Shown here in pieces: positions 10,001-15,405 of a stretch of DNA of 50,418 nt (the first letter of the stretch is position 1; each line of letters begins with the position of its first letter). Both the position numbers and the translations under genes were made by a program. The DNA is from Clostridia bacterium (GTDB lineage: Bacteria > Bacillota > Clostridia > Oscillospirales > CAG-272): NCBI GenBank assembly GCA_017507905.1, contig JAFWAA010000051.1, positions 1-50,418 on the forward strand, given 5' to 3'. Below the pieces are notes generated by a model that saw only the letters and a program-made list of their open reading frames with translations, had not been told where the DNA came from and did not search any database.

Positions 10001-10240
10001 GGTAGAGATCTCGTAGGGGCTATCCTTCGCTCCGGTCTTTCCACCATTGGTAGACGCGTTAAACGGCGAGAAGTCGGCGTAGGTGTACGTGTTCGTGTCC
10101 GGAACGTACTCTCCCCAGGTTCCCGGAGCAGCCTTTTCCGCCGCGCTTGCGCACAGCGAGAACGCGCCGAAAACGGTGACGATCATCATGACCGAGAGCA
10201 AAAGCCCGGTTATTTTCCTCTTGTTGTTTGTTTTTTTCAT
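4034..10240 (-). CDS. Giant surface protein: GLUG repeats, Ig-like part and Ala-rich coiled coil
   Basis: A 2068-residue exported protein. Residues 1-33 form a signal peptide (KRK, hydrophobic run, ASA). Two copies of a GLUG-repeat module (about 130-380 and 505-705) each carry GGVVG and NCYN(T/Q)G motifs and end with a shared tail (TTAKTSAQFASGEVA, DNGETVD); they look like an internal duplication. Residues about 780-980 look beta-rich. About 1010-1350 hold Ig-like or MBG-type segments (YNGG, YDGT, VYDGESHVPTVTV). About 1455-2035 is an alanine-rich repeat (LDDAKAEL, LNKAI, DGKI) predicted to be a long coiled-coil stalk. The C-terminus has a hydrophobic segment and RRKRLF, so it is probably membrane-anchored; no LPXTG is visible. 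ATG at 10240 follows GGAGG. It lies 59 nt behind the tetR-type gene on the same strand, so co-transcription is likely. The role is probably adhesion or cell-surface architecture; the ligand is unknown. Confidence 0.9.
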   Translation of the reverse strand: MKKTNNKRKITGLLLSVMMIVTVFGAFSLCASAAEKAAPGTWGEYVPDTNTYTYADFSPFNASTNGGKTGAKDSPYEISTSAQLAALAALVNRYDGNATELTGINDSTATTSTFSGKFIKLSKDIDLSGKPWIPIGIDGSHNVFSGIFDGAGYTVKGLTIGSSASPNQELKYVGLFGYVQYNPGDLGLGYNFIQNLHVSGAIYSSVSGGNGSAGGVVGYLASNSYVLDCHSNVTVSGVSYVGGVVGTNDGGTVLRCYNTGSVSGSEYVGGVVGRNMISSAVQHCYNTGSVSGSEYVGGVVGSNNDNVQNCYYLSGCAEDGAGTIQFGIGNETQGSTTEDVADVTTAKTSAQFASGEVAYLSNGVFGQSLDNGETVDELPVKITATNKVYPCIGCDGTTVAYTNDAALQDKTKPHTFTEASNGFCAECAEEGLYQPATDSDGDGYYEIDNAGKLYWFAALVNGTLTDGTAQNTSADAILTKDIVVNEGVLTEMAKTFPDPSGFRLWTPIGNDSNGYTGVFDGNGKTVSGLYFDDSAVDYVGLFGYVGTNGKVQNVGVIDSYFNGNYYVGGVVGYNLGTVENCYNQGTVIGMNNVGGVVGENYSGTVQNCYNTGSVSGNEFVGGVVGSNDGIVQNCYYLSDCAEDGYGAPQNGIGNAGLGNTTEDVAEVTTAKTSAQFASGEVAHLLGDAFGQNVDNGETVDALPVFRTETNQVYNRLECDGTWIYSNSEKTVSHDMDVIASEHFDANGKCLACGAQAEAKLDYITSGDADAEGATELYFKVEDAFDRIVSLVNGGISAQVLHPVVTLLTDLNDTLTISGDLPHFRLDLNGYDIVSSDFIALIVEEDANVVVVNLHEENVSVIKTEASQNASIFVNGRLSLVGKTVVDTGANKLTVGGETGIYISEGNASAGYCELTFVDFDNSVASVTFVNSKGTLHIDRDLTDTIYVDRRADEDGNTDAVITVGAGCEIGSNLDQIVMVNEPDADSLVKTFAHENISSASKLLHDSEVIIGKLSITQSETEFTYNGGEQVPTVTVAIKTGNGTYDLNNDKYYYIEYTGDKKSAGEQGLEVRFSTEIRRNDEEAPDLTPEEVTWTIKKGAAAVIAPVINNTTIFYNGTEQALYDMIGSTNDGTVMYKVNDGEWLSYMETKKDAGEYDVYYKVVGDSNHNDLPETFAYTVTISPLDFGSDSFMVEYGDYYTGKTAVYDGTPKTPNLKVGFDLDDDGRIDLELKLYYEYIDSFSTWDFTNAGEKKVLLTAAGINFTGEFHDIITITPKPVGELQISHDKSVPPVYDGESHVPTVTVKDGDKVLTEGVDYEISWDSSDFIPAKTYTATITGIGNYGDTDTLDYEIVQAPIYAAIVAPEWIVPGDDLTLAVKIYRADTGEEITSEYSTYQYAFLYSINDSSGHTKQDNYTDVLNLNVDPGDSVYLWVYVQTMDGKYFEFTSDTPIELKATSSSDLLAKLENAIAGLDTDDIGVLVDRVTALETAMAEAKEAIEAAEGDITALEDAYKAADEKLNELIEKLTERVTKLEKKVGAADVNNVKANADAIAEAVKAIEALEKLTDLTNKDSALTKAIEALDTALDTLETKLTDALNKAVGELEAKIAAQIDPDELAAEIKKVTDLIDALDSTYATDKAVEDAIAAAKQEVTDAYTAALNKAVGELEAADKSNTDALNKAVDVLKALIKEAEAYADTQDAALKAVLDEEIKKANELIAALDARLTDAEKAIGKIEQAIEELKAVDAADAKALEDAITALNKAIEDARAFSTTSDTALKNELDAKIDEADKALEGKVAEVQANLNKAVEELKTADLNNANALTEAIDALNKAIEAAKAAATAGDETLDGKITEAESALHTKIAEVQKNLDDAKAELEQAIADGDTKLDGKIADLGKALENAISAYGAADEALKAELIAKIEAADAALDGAIKTVQKNLDDAKAELGKAIADGDTALDGKIINLNKALDAAKAALEAADAKDKAAMTAKIEEAYAALDGAIRAIQKDLDEIKAALEEKNGELAEKNTELEEKTDELKSLTTVSCSMAGVSLTGCGVLAVLAAIGRRKRLF

Positions 10241-10299
10241 GGTTTTCCTCCGTAGATAGGGTTTGCGTTCGTTTGATTATATCCTTTTGCGTTGCGACG

Positions 10300-10998
10300 T
10301 CAACTCATGATCAGAGCTTCGAGGTCTTCCTCGTCAAGCCCTTCGGTGTACTCGATGAAGCCGCGCAGGATCTGTCTGCCAAGCCCCCGATAATCGGTTG
10401 CCAGTACTTTGCTGATTTTCATTTTTCTGATCTCCTCGGGAACGTTGTAGATCAGCATGACCGCGCCAATCGCTCCCGCGATCCTTACGTCAAGGGGTGC
10501 CGAGCTTTCGGTGGTCATCATCGTGGCGTATTCGATTCCCGATACCAGGAGCTCCGCCTCGCGGAAGTTCTGATCCTTCCAGGTACTGCAGTATTCCTTG
10601 CCGAAGACCTGTCTCGCCTTCTCCGTATCGTTCTTCCGTATGATGTCAAGGGTCATCGGGTGGGTGTAGGTCGAGAGATAAAAGTCCTTCGCGATCTCGC
10701 TTTCCTCACAGCTCGCCGCCATAGCGGTCAGCTCAAGGCAGAGCGCCATCAGCGAGGTCTTACCCTCGTCTGCCGCGTGCTCCATCATCTCCCATTGGTA
10801 TCGGCAGAGCATCTTGACCAGCAGTGCCAGCAGGTGCTCCTTCGTGGGAAAGTAGAAGGTCAGATTCCCCGTGCTGATATCGAGCTCGTCACAGATCGCC
10901 TTCAGCGAGGTCTCGGTGTAGCCCCTTTCAAGAAACCTTCTCGTCGCCGTCTGTACGATTTCGATCTTCGTTGTATTCACCCGTCGTCTGCGTGCCAT
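10300..10998 (-). CDS. TetR-family transcriptional regulator
   Basis: A 232-residue regulator with an N-terminal helix-turn-helix (about 13-60; TATRRFLERGYTETSLKAIC then ISTGNLTFYFPTKEHLL), the typical TetR layout, and a divergent C-terminal ligand domain. Its promoter (11090-11118) is overlapped by three 17-bp direct repeats containing TTAGCA and by a short palindrome, which fits autoregulation. It precedes the giant surface-protein gene by 59 nt in the same direction, so it probably represses that operon until a signal arrives. The ligand cannot be inferred. The SD before ATG is modest (AGAGAGGGTCTTAT). Confidence 0.92.
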   Translation of the reverse strand: MARRRRVNTTKIEIVQTATRRFLERGYTETSLKAICDELDISTGNLTFYFPTKEHLLALLVKMLCRYQWEMMEHAADEGKTSLMALCLELTAMAASCEESEIAKDFYLSTYTHPMTLDIIRKNDTEKARQVFGKEYCSTWKDQNFREAELLVSGIEYATMMTTESSAPLDVRIAGAIGAVMLIYNVPEEIRKMKISKVLATDYRGLGRQILRGFIEYTEGLDEEDLEALIMS

Positions 10999-11049
10999 AT
11001 AAGACCCTCTCTTTCTCTTTATTTTGGTTGTACGTCGGTTTTTGCATGC

Positions 11050-11098
11050 GTGCTAATTTTAGCACGAGTCCTAATTTAGCATCTGCCCTATTTTAGCA
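11050..11098. promoter_or_regulatory. Three 17-bp operator-like repeats in the tetR promoter
   Basis: TTAGCA recurs at 11059, 11076 and 11093, exactly 17 bp apart, each inside a CTAATTTTAGCA-like unit. The first unit is also a palindrome, GTGCTAA-TT-TTAGCAC (11050-11065). A reverse TGCTAAAA follows at 11103. The units cover the -10 region and the start of the minus-strand transcript, the expected place for a repressor. Confidence 0.7.
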
Positions 11099-11118
11099 CA
11101 CTTGCTAAAATTTGTCAA
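11090..11118 (-). promoter_or_regulatory. Promoter of the tetR / surface-protein operon
   Basis: TTGACA (11118-11113), 17-bp spacer, TAAAAT (11095-11090) on the minus strand. It overlaps the 17-bp repeats. Confidence 0.8.
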
Positions 11119-11173
11119 TAGCTTTTGGAAAATTGTCTTATTTTTTTCCTTCGTTCTCCTTCCTTCCGACGAC

Positions 11174-11198
11174 AAAAAAAGGGGGACTCTCCCCCCTT
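11174..11198 (-). terminator. Terminator for the 11480-12094 transcript
   Basis: On the minus strand arms AAGGGGG and CCCCCTT with a 6-nt loop run into seven T. It lies just upstream of the tetR promoter and would insulate it. Between here and 11378 I see no gene, only a perfect 10-bp inverted repeat (CGGGCAACGC/GCGTTGCCCG, 11268-11298). Confidence 0.6.
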
Positions 11199-11377
11199 AC
11201 GGACCGCGCCGTCGCCCCCCTCTTTGCCTTTATGAAAGGAGTATGATACAATAAATGGAATGTTGAACGGGCAACGCCGATTTTGTCAGCGTTGCCCGAT
11301 CGATTATACTAAGCTTGTCTTTTTGAGAACCACCTTGCTGATTGCGCCAAGACCGAATGCAAACAATGCACCGCCGG

Positions 11378-11412
11378 CCGCACGTCGCAAGACGTGCGGT
11401 TTCTTTTTTTGC
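11378..11412 (+). repeat. Third copy of the CCGCACGTC hairpin with T tract
   Basis: Arms CCGCACGTC/GACGTGCGG with loop GCAA (11378-11399), then TTTCTTTTTTT. The following GCCG-TTCC-CGCGCGG-GGCGTCTG bases match the block after 3825 imperfectly, so a longer diverged repeat is shared between the two sites. Confidence 0.7.
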
Positions 11413-11479
11413 CGCTTCCTCGCGCGGCACGGGGAGGCGTCTGTGCCAAAAGCTTATTTTCCGCTTGCAAGAGCCGCTT

Positions 11480-12094
11480 TTATTTCATCCGCTCGGAAAG
11501 GTGCGACCAATCCAACAGACAGACGTTGGATCCGCATATCCTCTCTCCGACAGCGAGGTGTTCCTTTTTGGCGCAGTCTGTGATCTGCTCCGGAAAACGA
11601 TCAAAGAGGATCGCGCGAAGCTCCGCATCCGCATCCCACGCAAGGCTTTGCTTTCCTACCTGCTTGACCTCGACCAGCTCGGAAATCGTGCCACCTCGTA
11701 TCTTTATACTTTTGAAGACCGCGCGATTTGCGCGGTAGAACTCCAATCGGTGGATGCTGTCAAAGTGATAGCGCTGATACTTTCGCTTCCGTGAGAGCAG
11801 AAGGATCTGCGCCTTCTTGCCTTCGTAAGAAAAGGTAAGACTGTAATGGCCGTGAAAAAAGGACGCCCAAGGAAGGAATTTGATCTTCGTCCCTTCGATG
11901 CCGCTTTGCTTGAGGTGCTTATTCACCTTGATCACCAATACAACGTATTTGCAGAAGCGAATCAAGACAAAGAGCAACATGAGCGAGAGCAGAACAAGCA
12001 AAAGGGGCAGATTCCGTATTTCCGTACTTCCCGTGCGAGGAAAAAACAGAAGCACGGAAGCAAAAAACAGGATTGCATATACAACGTATTTCAT
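11480..12094 (-). CDS. Membrane protein of unknown function, two N-terminal TM segments
   Basis: A 204-residue protein with two hydrophobic helices (about 4-22 and 28-55) and a basic cytosolic remainder rich in beta-type sequence (GHYSLTFSYEGKKAQILLLS). This resembles PH-like domains of small membrane proteins, but I do not recognise a family. ATG follows GGGAGG at good spacing. It has its own promoter with a palindrome at the start site, so it need not belong to the upstream two-component operon, although it follows on the same strand after 157 nt. Confidence 0.75.
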   Translation of the reverse strand: MKYVVYAILFFASVLLFFPRTGSTEIRNLPLLLVLLSLMLLFVLIRFCKYVVLVIKVNKHLKQSGIEGTKIKFLPWASFFHGHYSLTFSYEGKKAQILLLSRKRKYQRYHFDSIHRLEFYRANRAVFKSIKIRGGTISELVEVKQVGKQSLAWDADAELRAILFDRFPEQITDCAKKEHLAVGERICGSNVCLLDWSHLSERMK

Positions 12095-12137
12095 TCCTTG
12101 TCCTCCCGGTCAGTAGTAAAACGGATCTTTCCTTCGT

Positions 12138-12154
12138 TGATCCCAAAGGGATCA
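12138..12154. promoter_or_regulatory. Operator-like palindrome TGATCCC-AAA-GGGATCA
   Basis: A perfect 7-bp inverted repeat with a 3-bp centre, placed at the predicted transcription start of the 11480-12094 gene. Its position suggests a repressor site; a stem in the 5' leader is the alternative. Confidence 0.5.
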
Positions 12155-12159
12155 CCACC

Positions 12160-12188
12160 AGTATAGCACGCAAGCACGCGAATGTCAA
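12160..12188 (-). promoter_or_regulatory. Promoter of the 11480-12094 gene
   Basis: TTGACA (12188-12183), 17-bp spacer, TATACT (12165-12160) on the minus strand. Confidence 0.8.
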
Positions 12189-12251
12189 TCACGGTCTGGT
12201 TGAATGTCCTTCCCCTCGGCATCGTTTCCCTCCCCTCGCGGCGGCATCTCC

Positions 12252-12659
12252 TTACTTCATCAGCTCGTCGGTCAGGCGAAGGATCTCAGGTGCAAGCTTT
12301 TTACGCTTTGCCTTTACGATCGCGTTATAGATGGGATAGGCGAGGCTTGCAAGAACGCCGCCGACAACGCCCACAAGAATACCGATGACCATAGCCATAT
12401 CCTTGTGCGAACCGAGAATTTCTCCAAGCTCGGTCATGCAAAGGCTCATTCCAAAGCCGAGGATCAGTGCGCCTAGAATACCAAACACAAGGGCGACCGC
12501 TTGCGCGGTGTTCGTCACGCTTGCGTCAAGTCGGCGCAGGCGTGCCATCTTGTCCTCCTCCTCGGTGGGAGCTGTATATTTCTCGCGGATATGCTTCAGC
12601 TCTGCCTGCTCACGCGCGGAGTAGGTGTAAGTAAATCCGTTTTTTTCGTTATTCTCCAT
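12252..12659 (-). CDS. Small two-TM membrane protein in the two-component operon
   Basis: A 135-residue protein. The polar N-terminus (YTYSAREQAELKHIREKY, EEEDKMARLRRLD) is followed by two hydrophobic helices (about 53-75 and 90-115) and the tail KLAPEILRLTDELMK. Similar Clostridia proteins are, I believe, sometimes labelled dihydropteridine reductase; nothing here (no Rossmann motif) supports that. I chose ATG at 12659 (AGAGG upstream) over the TTG six bases earlier. It overlaps the previous gene by 11 nt, so translation is coupled. Function unknown. Confidence 0.8.
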   Translation of the reverse strand: MENNEKNGFTYTYSAREQAELKHIREKYTAPTEEEDKMARLRRLDASVTNTAQAVALVFGILGALILGFGMSLCMTELGEILGSHKDMAMVIGILVGVVGGVLASLAYPIYNAIVKAKRKKLAPEILRLTDELMK

Positions 12660-13542
12660 TTTCAACCTCTGATTTTAATTGTTTCAGTTTCTTTGTTCCA
12701 ACGACGATCATATACATTGCCGTAGCAACGATCAATAGCGAGACCACGCCGCCCGTTGCGCCAAGCATCCATTTTTGCGCAGTATCCGTCATCGTTCCGT
12801 CACCAAACGTCGTCAGCATCGTGGATTCAAGTGTCAACATGGACACAAGAGCTGCCGCAAGGCTGATCGCTTTGGATGCGGAAAAGACGGGGCTGTTATA
12901 CTTTCTGTATTTTATGACATTGACAATAGCAGTAGTTAGCGCCGTAAACGTGTACGCCGCCATCGCAATCGCCGTGATCATGTGATGCTGGAAGGTTCTG
13001 TTCCAATAGACCATAAAGAAGATGATCAGAGCAAGCGCAAGGTTCATCAAAAGGAACACGATGCCGCAGGCACGGTATTTTACAAGCTCGGTTTGCATCT
13101 TCTCCCCGGGCGCAAACTTTCTCGTGTGCCTGACCAAGAAGAAGCGCATGACGGCAAGGCAGATATAGTACGCGCCAAGCGAGCAGAACCAAAAGGTGTG
13201 GTGATAAAAGCCAAGCCACAGTTGGAAAAGTCCATAGAATGCGTTCCACGCAAGTGAGCCGTAAAGCGATACGTTTACGCGCAGGCGTGTATCGTCTTGC
13301 CAACGTCTTGCATATTTGTTTTCATCTTTGAAGGTTTTGAAGAACTGAATCAAGTATGGAATCTTGAAGCACCACACCGTCAAGGTATAGGCAGCAAGAA
13401 CGTAGGAAATGTACGCGATTACGGACTCCGTTCCGATAAATACCATTGAACCGACAAGTAAAACGGTTGCAACCGGAACGAGCAATATCATAATCGCGAT
13501 ATGCGGAAACAGCAAAGCTTTACCGAGCTTCTTCCAATCCAT
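12649..13542 (-). CDS. Polytopic membrane protein downstream of the sensor kinase
   Basis: 297 residues with about eight hydrophobic helices and short loops; no transporter signature that I recognise. The start is ATG 13542 (MDWKKLGKALLF), preceded by AGGAGGG. It overlaps the end of the histidine-kinase gene by 23 nt and the next small membrane-protein gene by 11 nt, so four genes (15285 to 12252) form a tightly coupled operon. By position it could be the target or a partner of the two-component system; that is inference only. Confidence 0.8.
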   Translation of the reverse strand: MDWKKLGKALLFPHIAIMILLVPVATVLLVGSMVFIGTESVIAYISYVLAAYTLTVWCFKIPYLIQFFKTFKDENKYARRWQDDTRLRVNVSLYGSLAWNAFYGLFQLWLGFYHHTFWFCSLGAYYICLAVMRFFLVRHTRKFAPGEKMQTELVKYRACGIVFLLMNLALALIIFFMVYWNRTFQHHMITAIAMAAYTFTALTTAIVNVIKYRKYNSPVFSASKAISLAAALVSMLTLESTMLTTFGDGTMTDTAQKWMLGATGGVVSLLIVATAMYMIVVGTKKLKQLKSEVENGE

Positions 13543-14617
13543 TTTCAGCCCTCCTGATCCTGACGGTAAAGGTCGTCCCAACGCCGATCGCGCTCTCCAC
13601 ACCGATCTCGCCCTGCAGAATATCAATCACTCTTTTGACAAGAGGCAAGCCGAGGCCGTTGCCCTGCGTGGCATGCGAGGTGTCGCCCTGATAGAATTTT
13701 TCAAAGATGTGTGCGCCAACCTCCGCGCTCATGCCGCAACCCGTGTCGGATATTTTTACGGTAGCAAATTCCTCGTCCGCCGTAAGCGTGAGCGTGACCT
13801 TGCCGCCCTCCTCGGTAAACTTGAAGGCGTTTGAACATAAATTATTCCACACGAGCGAGAGAAGCTCCGCGTCGGCAGAGACGTGCACACCCTCGGCAAT
13901 ATCGGTCTCAATCTCAATCTTCTTCCGCTCCCACGTGCTCTCGTATTGCAAAAGGCTCTCGCACAGCTGCTCGCCGAGGTCGAAGGTGGTGAGATGCGGA
14001 TAGATCTGCTGATTCTCCAGCCGATTGAGCTTGAGGATATTCGTCATCATATCGGCAAGGCGGCGCGAGGCGTCGGTGATCGCCTTTGCGTACTCGATCC
14101 GCTTTTCCTCGGGCAGGTCGGGCGTTTGCAGGAGCGTGCCGTAGTTCTGCATCACGGCAAGCGGCGTTTTCATCTCGTGGGAGACGTTGGCAATAAAATC
14201 GGTGCGCAGGGCCTCCACGCCCGAAAGCTCCTCGGCCATCTTGTTGATGCATTCGATGATTTCATTAAAGCTATCATCGTTAGCAAATTTTGAGATAGGC
14301 TCAATGCGAACGTCAAAATCTCCCTCGATCATTTTCGAGGTCGCCTCGGTAATTCGCTTTACGGGGCGTTCTACCGTGAACTTACGGCGAACATAATCAA
14401 CTACCGCCATACCGATACTCAAAAGGATGACGTTAAGCATCGTGATCTTTGCCGCAACCGTGATTTCCTCCTGGGTGAAATCACGACCAATAGAGCCTTG
14501 CAAGATGTTGATAAACAACATAATGCAGCAAGTGGTGACGAAGGCGGCAAGCAAAAAAAAGACGAAGAAATTACTGATTGTGCCAAGGACGGTTTTCGTT
14601 GTATTCCCTTTTTTCAT
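13520..14617 (-). CDS. Sensor histidine kinase
   Basis: A 365-residue membrane kinase: two TM helices (about 13-38 and 57-76), HAMP-like linker (about 77-132), HisKA with the phospho-acceptor His147 in NVSHEMKTPL, and the ATP-binding domain with N box (NNLCSNAFKF), G1 (DTGCGM), F box (FEKFYQGD) and G2 (GNGLGL). The short region between the TM helices (about 18 residues) suggests membrane or lipid-phase sensing rather than a large outer ligand domain. ATG overlaps the regulator stop as ATGA. Confidence 0.95.
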   Translation of the reverse strand: MKKGNTTKTVLGTISNFFVFFLLAAFVTTCCIMLFINILQGSIGRDFTQEEITVAAKITMLNVILLSIGMAVVDYVRRKFTVERPVKRITEATSKMIEGDFDVRIEPISKFANDDSFNEIIECINKMAEELSGVEALRTDFIANVSHEMKTPLAVMQNYGTLLQTPDLPEEKRIEYAKAITDASRRLADMMTNILKLNRLENQQIYPHLTTFDLGEQLCESLLQYESTWERKKIEIETDIAEGVHVSADAELLSLVWNNLCSNAFKFTEEGGKVTLTLTADEEFATVKISDTGCGMSAEVGAHIFEKFYQGDTSHATQGNGLGLPLVKRVIDILQGEIGVESAIGVGTTFTVRIRRAENGLEEAR

Positions 14618-15285
14618 TTGATCACCGCCTTGTAGCCAAGCCCGTGCACGGTCTGGATCTCAAAGGCATCGCACTCCGAAAGCTTTGCGCGGAGCTTGGT
14701 GATATACACATCCACCGTCCGCGTGCCCGCTTGGGTGTCCACGTCCCAAAATTCGTCCATCAGCTGCGTGCGCGTAAAGGTCTTTTTGGGATAGGAAAGA
14801 AGCTTATAAAGAAGGTCAAATTCTCTTGCCGTCAAGGGTATCTCCTCGCCGTCAAGCGTTGCGCTTCGCTCATCGGCGTCCATCACGAAATTGCCCACCG
14901 CAAGGCGGCGGCTCGACGCGATCTTGGAACGGCGCAAAAGCGCGCCGATGCGCAGAAGCAGCTCGTCAAGATCGATGGGCTTGATCATGTAATCGTCGAT
15001 GCCGATGCGAAAGCCCCTCTGCTTGGAGGCAAGATCGTCACGCGCGGTCATGAAAAGAAGGGGAATATCGCTGTTGAGCGAACGAACGGTCTCGGCAAAC
15101 GCAAAGCCGTCGATATTCGGCATCATGATGTCCGACACGATGCAGTCAAAGGTGGTCTTATACATCTCGTCGTAGGCGCTCTCCGCGTCAAGGCAACCGA
15201 TCGCCTCGTAGCCCGAATGATTGAGAAAGGAGCAAACGCTGCGGTTCAGATCCCTGTCGTCCTCCACAATGAGAATTTTGAACAT
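14614..15285 (-). CDS. OmpR-family response regulator
   Basis: 223 residues. The receiver domain has the acidic pair Asp9/Asp10, phospho-acceptor Asp52 (VSDIMMPNIDG), the Thr of FMTARDD and the Lys of IKPIDLDE. The C-terminal winged helix has LTAREFDLLYKLL and RTVDVYITKLRAKL. The start is ATG 15285 (MFKILIVEDD) behind GGAGGGTGAAAGT; an in-frame extension upstream has no ribosome site. It is the first gene of the four-gene operon. Only a weak promoter is visible (TACAAT near 15330). Confidence 0.95.
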   Translation of the reverse strand: MFKILIVEDDRDLNRSVCSFLNHSGYEAIGCLDAESAYDEMYKTTFDCIVSDIMMPNIDGFAFAETVRSLNSDIPLLFMTARDDLASKQRGFRIGIDDYMIKPIDLDELLLRIGALLRRSKIASSRRLAVGNFVMDADERSATLDGEEIPLTAREFDLLYKLLSYPKKTFTRTQLMDEFWDVDTQAGTRTVDVYITKLRAKLSECDAFEIQTVHGLGYKAVIK

Positions 15286-15405
15286 ACTTTCACCCTCCAA
15301 AGCCCATGTTTTCCCGTATTCGCTTAATTGTAGCACGGAAATGTTAAGATTTTGTTTGCGTTTTCCCCTTTTTTGAAAAAAGTGCCGCACGAGAGCGTTT
15401 TTCGC

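Noticed and set aside
11230-11430. 66-codon minus-strand frame
   Set aside because: It runs over a dispersed hairpin repeat and a 10-bp inverted repeat, with no ribosome site; the shared residues come from the repeat.
12252-12659. Dihydropteridine reductase (a label I recall for similar proteins)
   Set aside because: Two TM helices and no nucleotide-binding or catalytic motif support such an enzyme.
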